A DNA stretch of 30,808 bases from a virus, in IMG/VR virus record IMGVR_UViG_3300027974_000106, positions 1-30,808 of that record. One strand, 5' to 3'. A program made the position numbers and the translations under genes. This document shows, in pieces, positions 11,318 through 19,688 of the stretch. The notes under the pieces were generated by a model. The model had not been told where the DNA came from, did no database searches, and worked only from the letters and a program-made list of their open reading frames with translations. Each line of letters starts with the position of its first letter. Position 1 is the first letter of the stretch.

Positions 11318-11738
11318 GAATACTAGGAACAGAATACCTGTCAAATGGATACGTGATAAAGCCAAGAGTGCGTACGAGAAAAAAGATCATTGTTATATCT
11401 GCGGAACCAATCAAGACTTAGAACTACACCACACCCATTCAGTTACTCTACTTTTAGAGCGTTGGATCGAAAAAACAGGTCGTGATTTTTCTTCTGATGA
11501 GGCAACCATAGCCAATAGAGAAGAATTTATTCAGCATCACCACAAAGAAATATATGATGATGTTTACACTCTTTGTGTAAATCATCATGTGGCTTTGCAC
11601 GGAGTGTATGGAAAAGCACCGCCTCTTTCTACTGCTCAAAAGCAAGGAGTCTGGATAGAAACTCAAAAGGCTAAAGTAACACTGAACCCCGGCGACAGAC
11701 CGAAAGTGGTCAGCGGAAGTTTTGGCGAATTTTATTGA
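11310..11738 (+). CDS. HNH endonuclease, 142 aa
   Basis: CYICG and LCVNHH give a CxxC...CxxH zinc pair that holds the fold, and LELHHTHSV plus the NHH carry the catalytic HNH histidines. Small HNH proteins beside terminase are established partners of DNA packaging in HK97-like phages (HK97 gp74), so a role in genome cutting during packaging is the best reading. The ATG overlaps the stop of the GIY-YIG gene by eight bases, so it could alternatively be a second mobile endonuclease. It precedes the portal gene by nine bases. Confidence 0.85.
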   Translation: MAKNTRNRIPVKWIRDKAKSAYEKKDHCYICGTNQDLELHHTHSVTLLLERWIEKTGRDFSSDEATIANREEFIQHHHKEIYDDVYTLCVNHHVALHGVYGKAPPLSTAQKQGVWIETQKAKVTLNPGDRPKVVSGSFGEFY

Positions 11739-11747
11739 GGACTGCGA

Positions 11748-12935
11748 ATGAGCATTGTCAAAGATTTTAAAAGCTGGCTGATTACTAAATTTAATCCCGC
11801 CCAGTATGTAATCAGTCGTGACGAAGGCATCAATATCGGAACAGATGCCACATTGACGTACCTTCAAGCATACAATAAGTTAGAGACTGTAAACCGCGCT
11901 ACCAACATGATTGTGAGTGCTTGCAGTAGTCTGGACTACGATGTTAAGGATTCAAAAGCAGATGCTGTTGTAGGCGGTATGAGGCAAAAGAGTTTGATCA
12001 AACTCTTAAACTATACTCCCAACCCCTATCAGAGCGCTCAGGACTTCAGAACCAACATCTTTACTGACTTTGTATTAGAAGGCAACATTTTTATATACTG
12101 GGACGGTGCTCACCTTTACCACTTGCCCGCTAGCAACGTAGAGATTGACACAGATCCTAAAATCTATGTAAAGAGCTATACCTATAACAGTGAGGTAAAG
12201 TTCAGGCCAGATGAGATAATCCACATTAAAGAATTGAGCAGTACCTCAATCTATCGTGGTACCAGTCGACTGGCCTCAGCCGATCGCAACATCAAAATCA
12301 TGTACAAGATGCAGACATTTCAGGAACAGTTCTTTGAAAATGGAGCCGTCACTGGTTTAATCTTGACCTCAGAGAATACTCTGTCACAGCAAGCCAAAGA
12401 ACGAACAATCCAAAACTGGAGAACTCAGTATTCACCCAAGAACGGTGCCAAAAAGCCCATGATCTTGGATTCAGGGTTGAAGCCTTGGGGCGAGTTCTCC
12501 GACTCATTCAAAGACATGGATTTTGACAATTCTATCAAAACCCATGACACAAAGATCCTAAAAAGCCTGGGTGTGCCACCCATCCTGCTCGACGGCGGCA
12601 ACAACGCAAACATTGCACCCAATCTGAGACTGTTCTACTTGGAGACTGTGATTCCCATAGTAACACGTTATGTCAGTGCAATGGAAAGATTTTTTGGGTA
12701 CGACGTTGAGGCTGTAACTTCGACCGTATCCGCACTGCAGCCCGAATTGAAAGATGTGGCTGCTTACTATACCACTCTGGTCAACGGCGGAGTAATTTCT
12801 CCAAATGAAGCCAGGTTGGAACTACGCTATGAGACCAAGCCTGGTCATGATGACCTACGAGTACCAGCAAATATTGCTGGCTCAGCCGCAAATCCCAGCG
12901 TAGGAGGAGCGCCTCGTCGCACTCCACAAAATTAA
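11748..12935 (+). CDS. portal protein, HK97 family, 395 aa
   Basis: Family traits include an early LETVNRATNMIVSACSSLDYDV segment, the LLNYTPNPYQSAQDFR segment, FVLEGNIFIYWDG, the clip/stem region IIHIKELS...YRGTSRLASADRNI, and the crown-side KSLGVPPILLDGGNNANIAPNLRLFYLETVIPIV. Twelve copies would form the ring at the capsid vertex through which DNA passes and on which TerL docks. GAGG precedes the ATG by eight bases. Length is typical. It lies directly before the protease-capsid gene, the conserved order. Confidence 0.93.
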   Translation: MSIVKDFKSWLITKFNPAQYVISRDEGINIGTDATLTYLQAYNKLETVNRATNMIVSACSSLDYDVKDSKADAVVGGMRQKSLIKLLNYTPNPYQSAQDFRTNIFTDFVLEGNIFIYWDGAHLYHLPASNVEIDTDPKIYVKSYTYNSEVKFRPDEIIHIKELSSTSIYRGTSRLASADRNIKIMYKMQTFQEQFFENGAVTGLILTSENTLSQQAKERTIQNWRTQYSPKNGAKKPMILDSGLKPWGEFSDSFKDMDFDNSIKTHDTKILKSLGVPPILLDGGNNANIAPNLRLFYLETVIPIVTRYVSAMERFFGYDVEAVTSTVSALQPELKDVAAYYTTLVNGGVISPNEARLELRYETKPGHDDLRVPANIAGSAANPSVGGAPRRTPQN

Positions 12936-12947
12936 GGTAAGGAGCCT

Positions 12948-14924
12948 ATGAAAGATAAAGTACTACACTTAAATAGTGCTTTTTCCATCAAAGCTGCAGA
13001 CAGCGCCGACAGTTCTATCTACATCGAAGGGTACGCCAGTACAATCGATGTAGATCGTCAAGGCGATGTAGTTCCCACAAGTGTGTGGGAAAAAGGAATG
13101 CAGAACTACCTAAAGAATCCAGTTATTCTGGCCTACCACGATCACAATAATCCGATCGGACGTATGACAGAGCACAAGACGGATGGTAGGGGTTTGTGGA
13201 TAAAAGCAAGAATTTCAACGGCTGCAAAGCAATTCCAACTTATTAAAGACGGAGTTCTTACAGCTTTCTCTATCGGCTTCAGGGTGTTGGATGCTGAGTA
13301 CAACTCAGCGGCTGAAGTGTTTTTAATCAAGGACTTGGAATTGGTGGAGATTTCCGTCGTTTCAGTTCCTGCAAATCAAAATACTCTTTTTGATCTATCA
13401 AAAGCATTTGACAATGCTGAAGAATACAAGCGTTATAAAGAGCAATTTGCAACTCAAGGCCAATCAGCTAAAGGGCTAGAGTGTTCTACAGAAGCAGATC
13501 GCGATGTTAAAAAGGAATGGAATATGAATCCAGAAGAAATCAAGCAAATGCTTGCCCAAGCCGCTCGTGAAGCTGCCGAACAAGCTACCAAGGCTCTAGA
13601 AGCCCGTCAACAAGCCGAAGCTCAAGCCAAGGCACAAGAAATCGCCCGTCAGGCTGAGATCGATACACGCGTTAAGGCCGCTGTAGAAGCTCATGTCCAG
13701 GTTGGCCAGACTGGAGCTGAAAAGCTACTAGCCGAAGTTGAGAAGCGCTTTGAAACTGAGCGTGCCGCTCAGAAGAGTGCTCTAGAAGGTCTAGAGTCTG
13801 TTCTAAAGGAAAAGGCCGACGAATTGAAGGCTCTGCAGACTTCAAAGATGGCTTTTGGCGACAAGTCAAAGGGTGATAGCACCTCCTACAAGGAGCGTGA
13901 ACTAGCAGTGTTACTATCAAAGGTAACTGGCAAGTCTCTCGAGTCTACACGTTATGGTAAGACTATCGTTGAGAAGGCCGGTGGTCACCTAGGTGGTGGT
14001 AGCAATACAACTGGTATTATCACTGCTCCTAATTCTCAGTGGGAAACCGAAGTTTCCACAAACATGGAAGAAGAAGTACGTCGTCGTCTAGTAATGGCTC
14101 CTCTAATGAGAAGCGTAGCCATGCAGACCAACGTTATGAGAATGCCTCTAAATCCAGAAGCTGGTGCAGCTACTTGGGTTATCAACAGTGATTTTGGTAA
14201 TAGTAACAACAACAGCTCCGGTAGTACAGCTACTCATGTACTAAAGGAAGTTACTCTAAATTCATTCAAGGTAGCCACACGCGAGTATATGGCCCTTGAA
14301 GAAGAAGAGGATTCAATCCTAGTTCTACTACCTATCGTTCGTGATGCTATGCTACGCCGTGTTGCACGTGCTGTAGATGCAGCTTTCATCAACGGTGCTG
14401 GCAGTGGCAGCGACCCAGTCAAGGGTATTGCTATGTTTGACACAGCTTCAGCTGTTCAGATCGATAGTAGCAACCCTGTAACTATCGCCAAGATGAGAGC
14501 TCTTCGCAAGGATCTCGGAGCTTGGGGCTTAGAGCCTTCAGAGTTGGTTTATGTAGTTAACACAGAAACATACTACAACCTACTAGACGACACCAACTTC
14601 ATGACTGTTGACAAGGTAGGCGATCGCGCTACATTGCTAACTGGTCAAATTGGTACCATTGCCAACACACCAGTAGTTGTAAGCGGCGAAATGCCAGCAA
14701 TCGCTGAAGCAGCTGATGGCGCCGGCACAAACATTGCAGCCTTCTGCTTTGCACCTGCCAACTTCTTAGTAGGCAACCAGCGTGGTCTACGTGTTGATAC
14801 TGACGTATTGACAGAGCGTCAGAGCCGTGTACTAGTAGCTTCACTACGTACTGGTCTAACACAGTTGACAACTAACCTAGGACCTGCAGTAAGCACCCTA
14901 CGTTACGTTAACGGAGCGACCTGA
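12948..14924 (+). CDS. prohead protease-scaffold-major capsid fusion, 658 aa
   Basis: Residues about 23-150 are an HK97-type prohead protease (YIEGYASTIDVDRQGDVV; catalytic H64 in YHDH, S108 in AFSIGF, then ELVEISVVSVPAN). Residues about 193-300 are a scaffold-like, alanine- and glutamate-rich coiled coil. Residues about 345-658 are an HK97-fold capsid protein (GGSNTTGIITAPNSQWETEV onward). The protease presumably frees the parts during maturation. AAGGAG precedes the ATG. A second good ribosome site (AAGGA) precedes an in-frame ATG at 13524, giving MNPEEIK and a 466-aa scaffold-capsid product. Leucine codons in the capsid part are mostly CTA. A terminator follows. Confidence 0.93.
   Translation: MKDKVLHLNSAFSIKAADSADSSIYIEGYASTIDVDRQGDVVPTSVWEKGMQNYLKNPVILAYHDHNNPIGRMTEHKTDGRGLWIKARISTAAKQFQLIKDGVLTAFSIGFRVLDAEYNSAAEVFLIKDLELVEISVVSVPANQNTLFDLSKAFDNAEEYKRYKEQFATQGQSAKGLECSTEADRDVKKEWNMNPEEIKQMLAQAAREAAEQATKALEARQQAEAQAKAQEIARQAEIDTRVKAAVEAHVQVGQTGAEKLLAEVEKRFETERAAQKSALEGLESVLKEKADELKALQTSKMAFGDKSKGDSTSYKERELAVLLSKVTGKSLESTRYGKTIVEKAGGHLGGGSNTTGIITAPNSQWETEVSTNMEEEVRRRLVMAPLMRSVAMQTNVMRMPLNPEAGAATWVINSDFGNSNNNSSGSTATHVLKEVTLNSFKVATREYMALEEEEDSILVLLPIVRDAMLRRVARAVDAAFINGAGSGSDPVKGIAMFDTASAVQIDSSNPVTIAKMRALRKDLGAWGLEPSELVYVVNTETYYNLLDDTNFMTVDKVGDRATLLTGQIGTIANTPVVVSGEMPAIAEAADGAGTNIAAFCFAPANFLVGNQRGLRVDTDVLTERQSRVLVASLRTGLTQLTTNLGPAVSTLRYVNGAT
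13514..13526 (+). promoter_or_regulatory. internal ribosome site and start in the capsid fusion gene
   Basis: AAGGA followed seven bases later by ATG (13524-13526, residue 193) allows independent translation of the scaffold-capsid part. This would give capsid in excess over protease. Confidence 0.5.
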
Positions 14925-14931
14925 TATTAAT

Positions 14932-14960
14932 AAAACTGGGGACTTTGGTCCCCGGTTTTT
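14932..14960 (+). terminator. intrinsic terminator after the capsid gene
   Basis: A stem of AAAACTGGGGAC (14932-14943) with GTCCCCGGTTTT (14948-14959), loop TTTG, ends in T5. It would cut transcription after the capsid gene and lower expression of downstream genes. Confidence 0.85.
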
Positions 14961-14990
14961 CCAAAGGGTTGTGTCAATCCTTTGGAAAAA
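14956..14990 (+). repeat. second hairpin sharing the terminator's T-run
   Basis: TTTTTCCAAAGG (14956-14967) pairs perfectly with CCTTTGGAAAAA (14979-14990). It uses the same T5 as the preceding terminator, so the two structures exclude each other. It ends five bases before the ribosome site of the connector gene. Confidence 0.7.
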
Positions 14991-15006
14991 CTATAAGGAG
15001 TGTGTA

Positions 15007-15576
15007 ATGGGTGCAAACTTAATAACCTTACAAGAATACAAAGCTTATGAAGGTATCACCAGTACCACCCAAGATGTAGAGATCGCAACAATCATCCCCA
15101 AAGTCTCAGAGTTTGTTAAGAACATTTGCCGTCGCACTTTTGTGGACTGGGTTGATGATGCCAAGACTGAGGTACTGAACGGCGGAACTTGTTTGTTATT
15201 AGGCGAAGCGCCTATTATAGCTATCTCAGGGGTTGAAAAATCAGAGAATTATGGTCAGAGCTATACTGACTTGGTAGAGTTCTCAGACTGGGTGTTGGAC
15301 AGTGAAAACCAGCAGATACTACCCATTAACAGAACTGAGTTTCCCTATTTAATCAACGGCTATCGCATCACCTACACAGCTGGTTATGGGATGATCCCAG
15401 AAGACTTGAAGTTAGCAGTATTAGACTTGGTTACCTATTACATGAAAAATCAAGGTGCTGTACAGAGTCAAATTGCGGTTACCACAGGAAATGCTCAGGT
15501 TCAGTATCTCAACCAGAGCAATCTGCCTGGTCATATCAAACGGGTCTTAGACCTCTACGTATTGAATTATAACTGA
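15007..15576 (+). CDS. head-tail connector, HK97 gp6-like, 189 aa
   Basis: The ATG at 15007 has AAGGAG nine bases upstream; a longer frame would start within the preceding hairpin. The N-terminal helical part (LITLQEYKAYEGI...DVEIATIIPKVSEFVKNICRRTF) matches the adaptor family that stacks under the portal ring. The C-terminal helix (EDLKLAVLDLVTYYMKN) is also typical. A beta-rich middle (LLLGEAPIIAISGVEKSE) fits longer members. It follows the capsid gene, the usual place. Confidence 0.8.
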   Translation: MGANLITLQEYKAYEGITSTTQDVEIATIIPKVSEFVKNICRRTFVDWVDDAKTEVLNGGTCLLLGEAPIIAISGVEKSENYGQSYTDLVEFSDWVLDSENQQILPINRTEFPYLINGYRITYTAGYGMIPEDLKLAVLDLVTYYMKNQGAVQSQIAVTTGNAQVQYLNQSNLPGHIKRVLDLYVLNYN

Positions 15577-15577
15577 T

Positions 15578-16948
15578 ATGAGTGCACAAGACCTATTAAG
15601 TAGAATAAAATCAAGGCTACCAGATTTAGCAGCCAAGATAGAAAAAGATTATAGACCAGATTTAGATGCAAAAATATCAATATTAGATCTTAGCTATAAT
15701 GCTCTTTTGGTGAATGTATACAGAGGAAAGAAACTTTCCAACAGAGAGCTTGATGCGTATAATAATATTTATGCCACTCTAGTAGAAGTAATAAGAGCAG
15801 CATGCAGTAAAAAAACTTTTGCTACACTAGAAGATCCCCAATTTTTACCCTTGTTTAATAGAAAACAAAGTGTTGGTCCGATACTTATTGATAATGGCAA
15901 AGATGATATATTTGTAATTGGAAAAAATTTTAGTGCAATTAGAGAATTTGTTACAAAATATATTTCAAGAAACCCAAAGTTAAAAGCCTCTAGATTTGGT
16001 GAAAAAACACTTTTTGATCCTGTTAAAAATCAAAAAGGAATATCTACAGGTGACTACAAACGTACAACAAAAAGTAAGGTAGATATAGGTCACATACCTA
16101 CAGCAGAAAATGAAAATTTGGTAAGCCCGTTAGAGTCCAAAATACAATCAGTATTGGAATATGGAATATCTTCAGGAAGTAGTAAAATACAAAGCATAGC
16201 TAAAAACGCGTTGGATACATTGTATAAAGTACAAGCAGATATTGCATACAACTTTAAAAATACTGCACCAGAAGCAATTGAACGCGCTCAAAAAATATTA
16301 GGTACTGGATATATTGTATTAACTTTACACACAGATAGAAAAAACAATCAATTTGCGGTATTAGAAAAGCGAATATACGATAAACTTTTAGCAGAACTAG
16401 CACTTAGTTTAAAATTAGATACTGTGTCTGGTTCTAATACTATCAGACAAGATATAAAAGAGGGTTTAATAAATATATTGCTTGCTAAAGGAAAAAAGTT
16501 AACAAGACATAAACCGCAACAAGGTAAAATAGGTATAAAAGTAAAGTCTAATACTTCTATACAGACCGTAAAGCCTACACTGCCAGATGTTAGATTTTAC
16601 AGAACACTACAACTGTCTCCGACTAGTTTAGCTAGTTTAATGATGCAAATAAATTCTAATCTGCACGATCAGTTGAAGAAAAACATGGGCACCGGTAATA
16701 GTAAAAACGTATTAAATTATCGTTCAGGCCGATTTGCCAAATCTGTAGAAGTAGAAAAACTTTCAGAAAGCCGTCAGGGGGCCCTCACAGCTTTCTACAG
16801 TTACATGAAGTATCCCTATGCCACATTCTCCCGTGGTGGCCAACAGGACAGACCATATACCCGTGACCCTAAGACCTTGATTTCCAAAAGTATTAGAGAA
16901 TTGGCAGGGCAGCAGGTAGCCAACCGAATGAGGGCTGTAAATGTCTAG
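15578..16948 (+). CDS. minor head-tail protein with an AT-rich N-terminal extension, 456 aa
   Basis: The last ~120 residues (from LPDVRFYRTLQLSP, with LNYRSGRFAKSV and YPYATFSRGGQQDRPYTRDPKTL) look like a phage neck or tail-completion protein. The first ~330 residues are lysine- and isoleucine-rich, coded by AT-rich codons, and I recognise no domain in them. Base composition changes at about 16,660, near this boundary. The protein is much longer than usual for this slot, so a fusion or insertion is likely. There is no clear ribosome site; the ATG follows the connector stop by one base. Its stop overlaps the next start. Confidence 0.65.
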   Translation: MSAQDLLSRIKSRLPDLAAKIEKDYRPDLDAKISILDLSYNALLVNVYRGKKLSNRELDAYNNIYATLVEVIRAACSKKTFATLEDPQFLPLFNRKQSVGPILIDNGKDDIFVIGKNFSAIREFVTKYISRNPKLKASRFGEKTLFDPVKNQKGISTGDYKRTTKSKVDIGHIPTAENENLVSPLESKIQSVLEYGISSGSSKIQSIAKNALDTLYKVQADIAYNFKNTAPEAIERAQKILGTGYIVLTLHTDRKNNQFAVLEKRIYDKLLAELALSLKLDTVSGSNTIRQDIKEGLINILLAKGKKLTRHKPQQGKIGIKVKSNTSIQTVKPTLPDVRFYRTLQLSPTSLASLMMQINSNLHDQLKKNMGTGNSKNVLNYRSGRFAKSVEVEKLSESRQGALTAFYSYMKYPYATFSRGGQQDRPYTRDPKTLISKSIRELAGQQVANRMRAVNV

Positions 16949-17378
16949 AAGAACCAGTATAGTATCTGCTCTTGCAGAAAAATTTAAAAGCATAAATGGA
17001 ACTGGTATATACAAGACAAATCTTAATGACTGTGCATATCCAAAACTGGTATTCTGGACAGAGACCAACAACTTTCCATCTGTGTACGTAACACCAGGTT
17101 CAGAAGTCAGGGAGTACCTACCAGGAGATTTTAAATGGGGCTTTTTAGGGGTATCTATAAAAGTCTACTGCAAGGGTGACGAAGCCCAAGAACAGTTAGA
17201 AGCCCTTTTAGAAGACGTAGAGAACTGTGTAGATAAGAACCGGGTATTGGTCTACGACGCCACCCTTGGGTGGGAAACCACAGAAATTTTGGTAACCAGC
17301 ATAACCACAGACGAGGGTTTGCTAGCTCCGTACGCAGTCGGAGAAATTAATCTACAGATCAGATACGAGATTATGTAG
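16941..17378 (+). CDS. tail terminator / completion protein, 145 aa
   Basis: Features are a short N-terminal helix (SIVSALAEKFKSI), a beta-rich body (PSVYVTPGSEVREYLPGDFKWGFLGVSIKVYCKG), a central helix (EAQEQLEALLEDVENCV) and a final strand pair ending INLQIRYEIM. This alpha-beta layout, and the place between a neck protein and the tail tube gene, match the tail terminator family (lambda gpU type), which caps the tail at its final length. The start overlaps the preceding gene by eight bases. Confidence 0.7.
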   Translation: MSRRTSIVSALAEKFKSINGTGIYKTNLNDCAYPKLVFWTETNNFPSVYVTPGSEVREYLPGDFKWGFLGVSIKVYCKGDEAQEQLEALLEDVENCVDKNRVLVYDATLGWETTEILVTSITTDEGLLAPYAVGEINLQIRYEIM

Positions 17379-17456
17379 AATCAGTGTCTAATCATCAACA
17401 ACAGATAAATGTCTAGTTAAGGTGATAACAACACACAGCCTTAAAGGAAAAAAATT

Positions 17457-18731
17457 ATGGCAGTTAATTTAATTAGAGGTGCTAGAGTATTTTTTACTAC
17501 AGTACTAGATGGAAGCAACAGGATCGCCCCAGCTACAGCCCGTTCTGCAGCTGACACATTTGAACTACAACCCCTAGACGGTATGAGCTTTAGCCAAAAT
17601 ACCACTCTAGACACAGTTACTCTCAACGAGGCGGGCAGCACACCCAGCCGCGGTCAAAGAAGCTTTGCAACTGCTCTAGAAGCAGGTGACTGGAGCATCT
17701 CTACCTATGTACGTCCCAAAATGTTTGAAGGCGGAGCAGTAGCTGCCGGGCTTGACATTGGTGACTTTGTGCGACCAGAAGAAGCCTGCCTGTGGAATGC
17801 TATGTTTGGTTATACCAACGTAGACTTGAGCAGTGCCTCAGCTCTTGCAACTACAACTGGACAAGCCTACACCGAAACAGCCGCAGTCGACTCTACCAGT
17901 GTTCCCTCAGCTCAAGTTCGCCTAACACAGAGTAATAGAAATCAGCTATTACGTTTTGGCTTGATTATTGTGTTTGACGACACAACTGTGTTGCTACACA
18001 ATTGCGTTATTGACCAGGCCTCAGTTGACTTTGGTATCGATCAAATTGGTACTATTGCCTGGACAGGCAAAGTTGCAGAAGTTCAAGTGGTTACATCTTC
18101 AACAACAGCAACAACCACTGGTACCAGCCCCAGCTTGTCCGGTAGTTTTAGTGGTAGCGCTTCAGGGATTAATGGTAGCTACAAGCCAAAAGATGCCACA
18201 TGCAAGTACATCACAAACCGTTTGAGTACTGTACAATTGTCATCTACAGCTAGCAAGTACGGTCAAAGTGCTGTTGATTATACCTTTGCTATTACTGGTG
18301 GCAATATTACTTTTGCCAATAACGTTACTTACCTAACACCAGCAGTAATGGGCACAGTTAACAAGCCCATTGATTACTTCGTAGGTACCAGAGCTATCAC
18401 TGGCAGTTTAACAGCCTACTTGAGAACGGGTAGCACAAACACCGCTCAACTATTGAGTACTCTGCTTACACAGGCCAATACCTATGACCAAAACCAGTTT
18501 AATGTCAAACTGGGCATGGGTGGTAGTGTAAACGCTCCTACTTCTACAACCATGGAAAACAAGGTAATCTTTGAACTACCCTCAGCCATGTTGCAGATTC
18601 CTCAGATCAGTACAGAGCAGGTAATTTCTACTAGCATCAACTTTACAGCTCAAGGTGCCAACGCCGGGACCTACGATATTGAGCAAAATAACGAAGCTAC
18701 TATTACTTACTACTCCTCTCCAGCAGTTTAA
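17457..18731 (+). CDS. major tail tube protein, 424 aa
   Basis: The order of genes (tail terminator before, frameshifted chaperones and tape measure after) and the beta-rich, threonine/serine-rich sequence support a tube protein. Typical pieces are VNLIRGARVFFTT, a THFELQP-like segment (DTFELQPLDGMSFSQNTTLDTVTLNEAG) and the C-terminal TSINFTAQGANAGTYDIEQNNEATITYY. At 424 aa it is long, leaving room for a surface domain in the TATTTGTSPSLSGSFSGSASG-rich middle. AAAGG precedes the ATG by nine bases. It is probably strongly expressed: many leucines are CTA, as in the capsid gene. Confidence 0.8.
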   Translation: MAVNLIRGARVFFTTVLDGSNRIAPATARSAADTFELQPLDGMSFSQNTTLDTVTLNEAGSTPSRGQRSFATALEAGDWSISTYVRPKMFEGGAVAAGLDIGDFVRPEEACLWNAMFGYTNVDLSSASALATTTGQAYTETAAVDSTSVPSAQVRLTQSNRNQLLRFGLIIVFDDTTVLLHNCVIDQASVDFGIDQIGTIAWTGKVAEVQVVTSSTTATTTGTSPSLSGSFSGSASGINGSYKPKDATCKYITNRLSTVQLSSTASKYGQSAVDYTFAITGGNITFANNVTYLTPAVMGTVNKPIDYFVGTRAITGSLTAYLRTGSTNTAQLLSTLLTQANTYDQNQFNVKLGMGGSVNAPTSTTMENKVIFELPSAMLQIPQISTEQVISTSINFTAQGANAGTYDIEQNNEATITYYSSPAV

Positions 18732-18741
18732 TATTTAACCT

Positions 18742-18766
18742 AGGGCTGAGCAAACCGCTCAGCCCT
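18742..18766 (+). repeat. intergenic stem-loop after the tail tube gene
   Basis: AGGGCTGAGC (18742-18751) pairs with GCTCAGCCCT (18757-18766). No U-run follows, so it is likelier to stabilise the 3' end of the tube mRNA than to terminate fully. Confidence 0.6.
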
Positions 18767-18783
18767 TCAACAAGAAGGTAAAG

Positions 18784-19182
18784 ATGTCAATTACTAGTAT
18801 TAAAACTCTTATTGTACCAAACAAGACAGTGGAAACTGAGTTTCCTGGCTTGATGGGCTTTAAAATCAAACTGTGTTTTTTGAGTCGTGAGACACTGACC
18901 AGTATCCGCAAGAAGAGCACCAAAACTGTGTTCAAAAATCGTCAGACAACAGAAGATTTTGACGAAGACGTGTTCCTACAATTGTACGTTCAAAACACAA
19001 TCAAGGGCTGGACTGGCCTAACACTAACACACCTGTCAACGCTTCTTCCCATTGAGTTGGGCGACCAAGATCCCCAAACCTTGGTAGACTTCTCTGACGA
19101 GAACGCACTGAGTTTGATGAAGAACAGCTCAAACTTTGATAGTTTTATTACCGAACAGGTCACAGATCTGGGAAACTTTTAA
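18784..19182 (+). CDS. tail assembly chaperone, short form (gpG-like), 132 aa
   Basis: It lies between the tube gene and the tape measure, the place of the gpG/gpGT chaperones. The protein (SITSIKTLIVPNKTVETEFPGLMGFKIKLCFLSRETL...) starts with a beta-rich segment that contacts tail components and ends in an acidic helical part (EDFDEDVF, QDPQTLVDFSDENALSLM). The frame closes right after a slippery GGGAAAC, so most ribosomes stop here and a minority shift to make a longer product. AAGG precedes the ATG by six bases. The gpG assignment rests on position, frameshift and layout. Confidence 0.8.
   Translation: MSITSIKTLIVPNKTVETEFPGLMGFKIKLCFLSRETLTSIRKKSTKTVFKNRQTTEDFDEDVFLQLYVQNTIKGWTGLTLTHLSTLLPIELGDQDPQTLVDFSDENALSLMKNSSNFDSFITEQVTDLGNF
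19170..19176 (+). promoter_or_regulatory. -1 ribosomal frameshift site GGGAAAC
   Basis: The heptamer is in exact register for a -1 slip: 0-frame codons GGA AAC become GGG AAA. The 0 frame stops two codons later (TTT TAA), while the -1 frame is open for 134 codons. Lambda uses GGGAAAG in the same position of its G/GT genes. Confidence 0.85.
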
Positions 19183-19580
19183 CTGACCAGAACCACATCA
19201 TTTCTAACTCCATAAAGAGTTACTTTCAAAACTCCAGTATTGGCATGACCAAAGATACCTACTTTGAAATGTGTGAGATGATGGGTACTGGTGTTTTTGA
19301 AGAAGAAATCCCTGTTGAGTTGAACGATTTTCCAGAAGAGGTTCAAACTGCTTTTGAGGTCTACCAAGTATTGCAAGATCACTGGGAAGGCATGAGCGGT
19401 ACCTATATGGGAAAGAATCTGACTGGTGTTAAAGATATTTTAGATATTTATGAAGTTGAACACACGGACAGAAAACTAATACTAAAGTTCATCAACCTGA
19501 TAGATCGCGAACGTATGATTCAATACGACACCAAGCGAAAACAGGAAGACAGTTTAAAGTCCTCAAAAAGCCCGCCTTAA
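19176..19580 (+). CDS. T-domain of the frameshifted tail assembly chaperone (gpGT-like)
   Basis: This frame has no good start of its own; its first ATG, at 19245, lacks a convincing ribosome site. After a -1 slip at 19170-19176 it gives 134 extra residues and a 265-aa fusion with the short chaperone. The added part is acidic then basic and helical (MTKDTYFEMCEMMGTG, VQTAFEVYQVLQDHWEG, KLILKFINLIDRERMIQYD). In lambda the T domain recruits the tail tube while the G part coats the tape measure. The stop codon lies within the terminator hairpin at 19569-19600. Confidence 0.8.
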   Translation, partial: LLTDQNHIISNSIKSYFQNSSIGMTKDTYFEMCEMMGTGVFEEEIPVELNDFPEEVQTAFEVYQVLQDHWEGMSGTYMGKNLTGVKDILDIYEVEHTDRKLILKFINLIDRERMIQYDTKRKQEDSLKSSKSPP

Positions 19581-19600
19581 TGGTGGGCTTTTTTATTTTT
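19569..19600 (+). terminator. intrinsic terminator before the tape measure gene
   Basis: AGCCCGCC (19569-19576) pairs with GGTGGGCT (19582-19589) and runs into TTTTTT-A-TTTTT. It overlaps the stop codon of the chaperone gene and separates it from a fresh promoter. Confidence 0.9.
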
Positions 19601-19603
19601 GGT

Positions 19604-19632
19604 TTGACGGAACTATGCTTAAGTGGTATAAT
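19604..19632 (+). promoter_or_regulatory. tape-measure promoter, TTGACG-17-TATAAT
   Basis: TTGACG (19604-19609), 17 bp, TATAAT (19627-19632), right after a terminator. A short leader hairpin (GGCAC 19649-19653, GTGCC 19664-19668) follows before the ribosome site. So the tail-tip half of the late module is a separate transcription unit. Confidence 0.8.
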
Positions 19633-19688
19633 TAGAGCTAATTGAATAGGCACGTAATTTTTTGTGCCCACCCCATAAGGGAGATGTT

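Noticed and set aside
10622-11738. Group I intron or intein carrying the endonucleases
   Set aside because: Flanking genes (EAL-CBS-GGDEF and portal) are each intact and separate, so no split exon or extein is seen; these are free-standing endonuclease genes.
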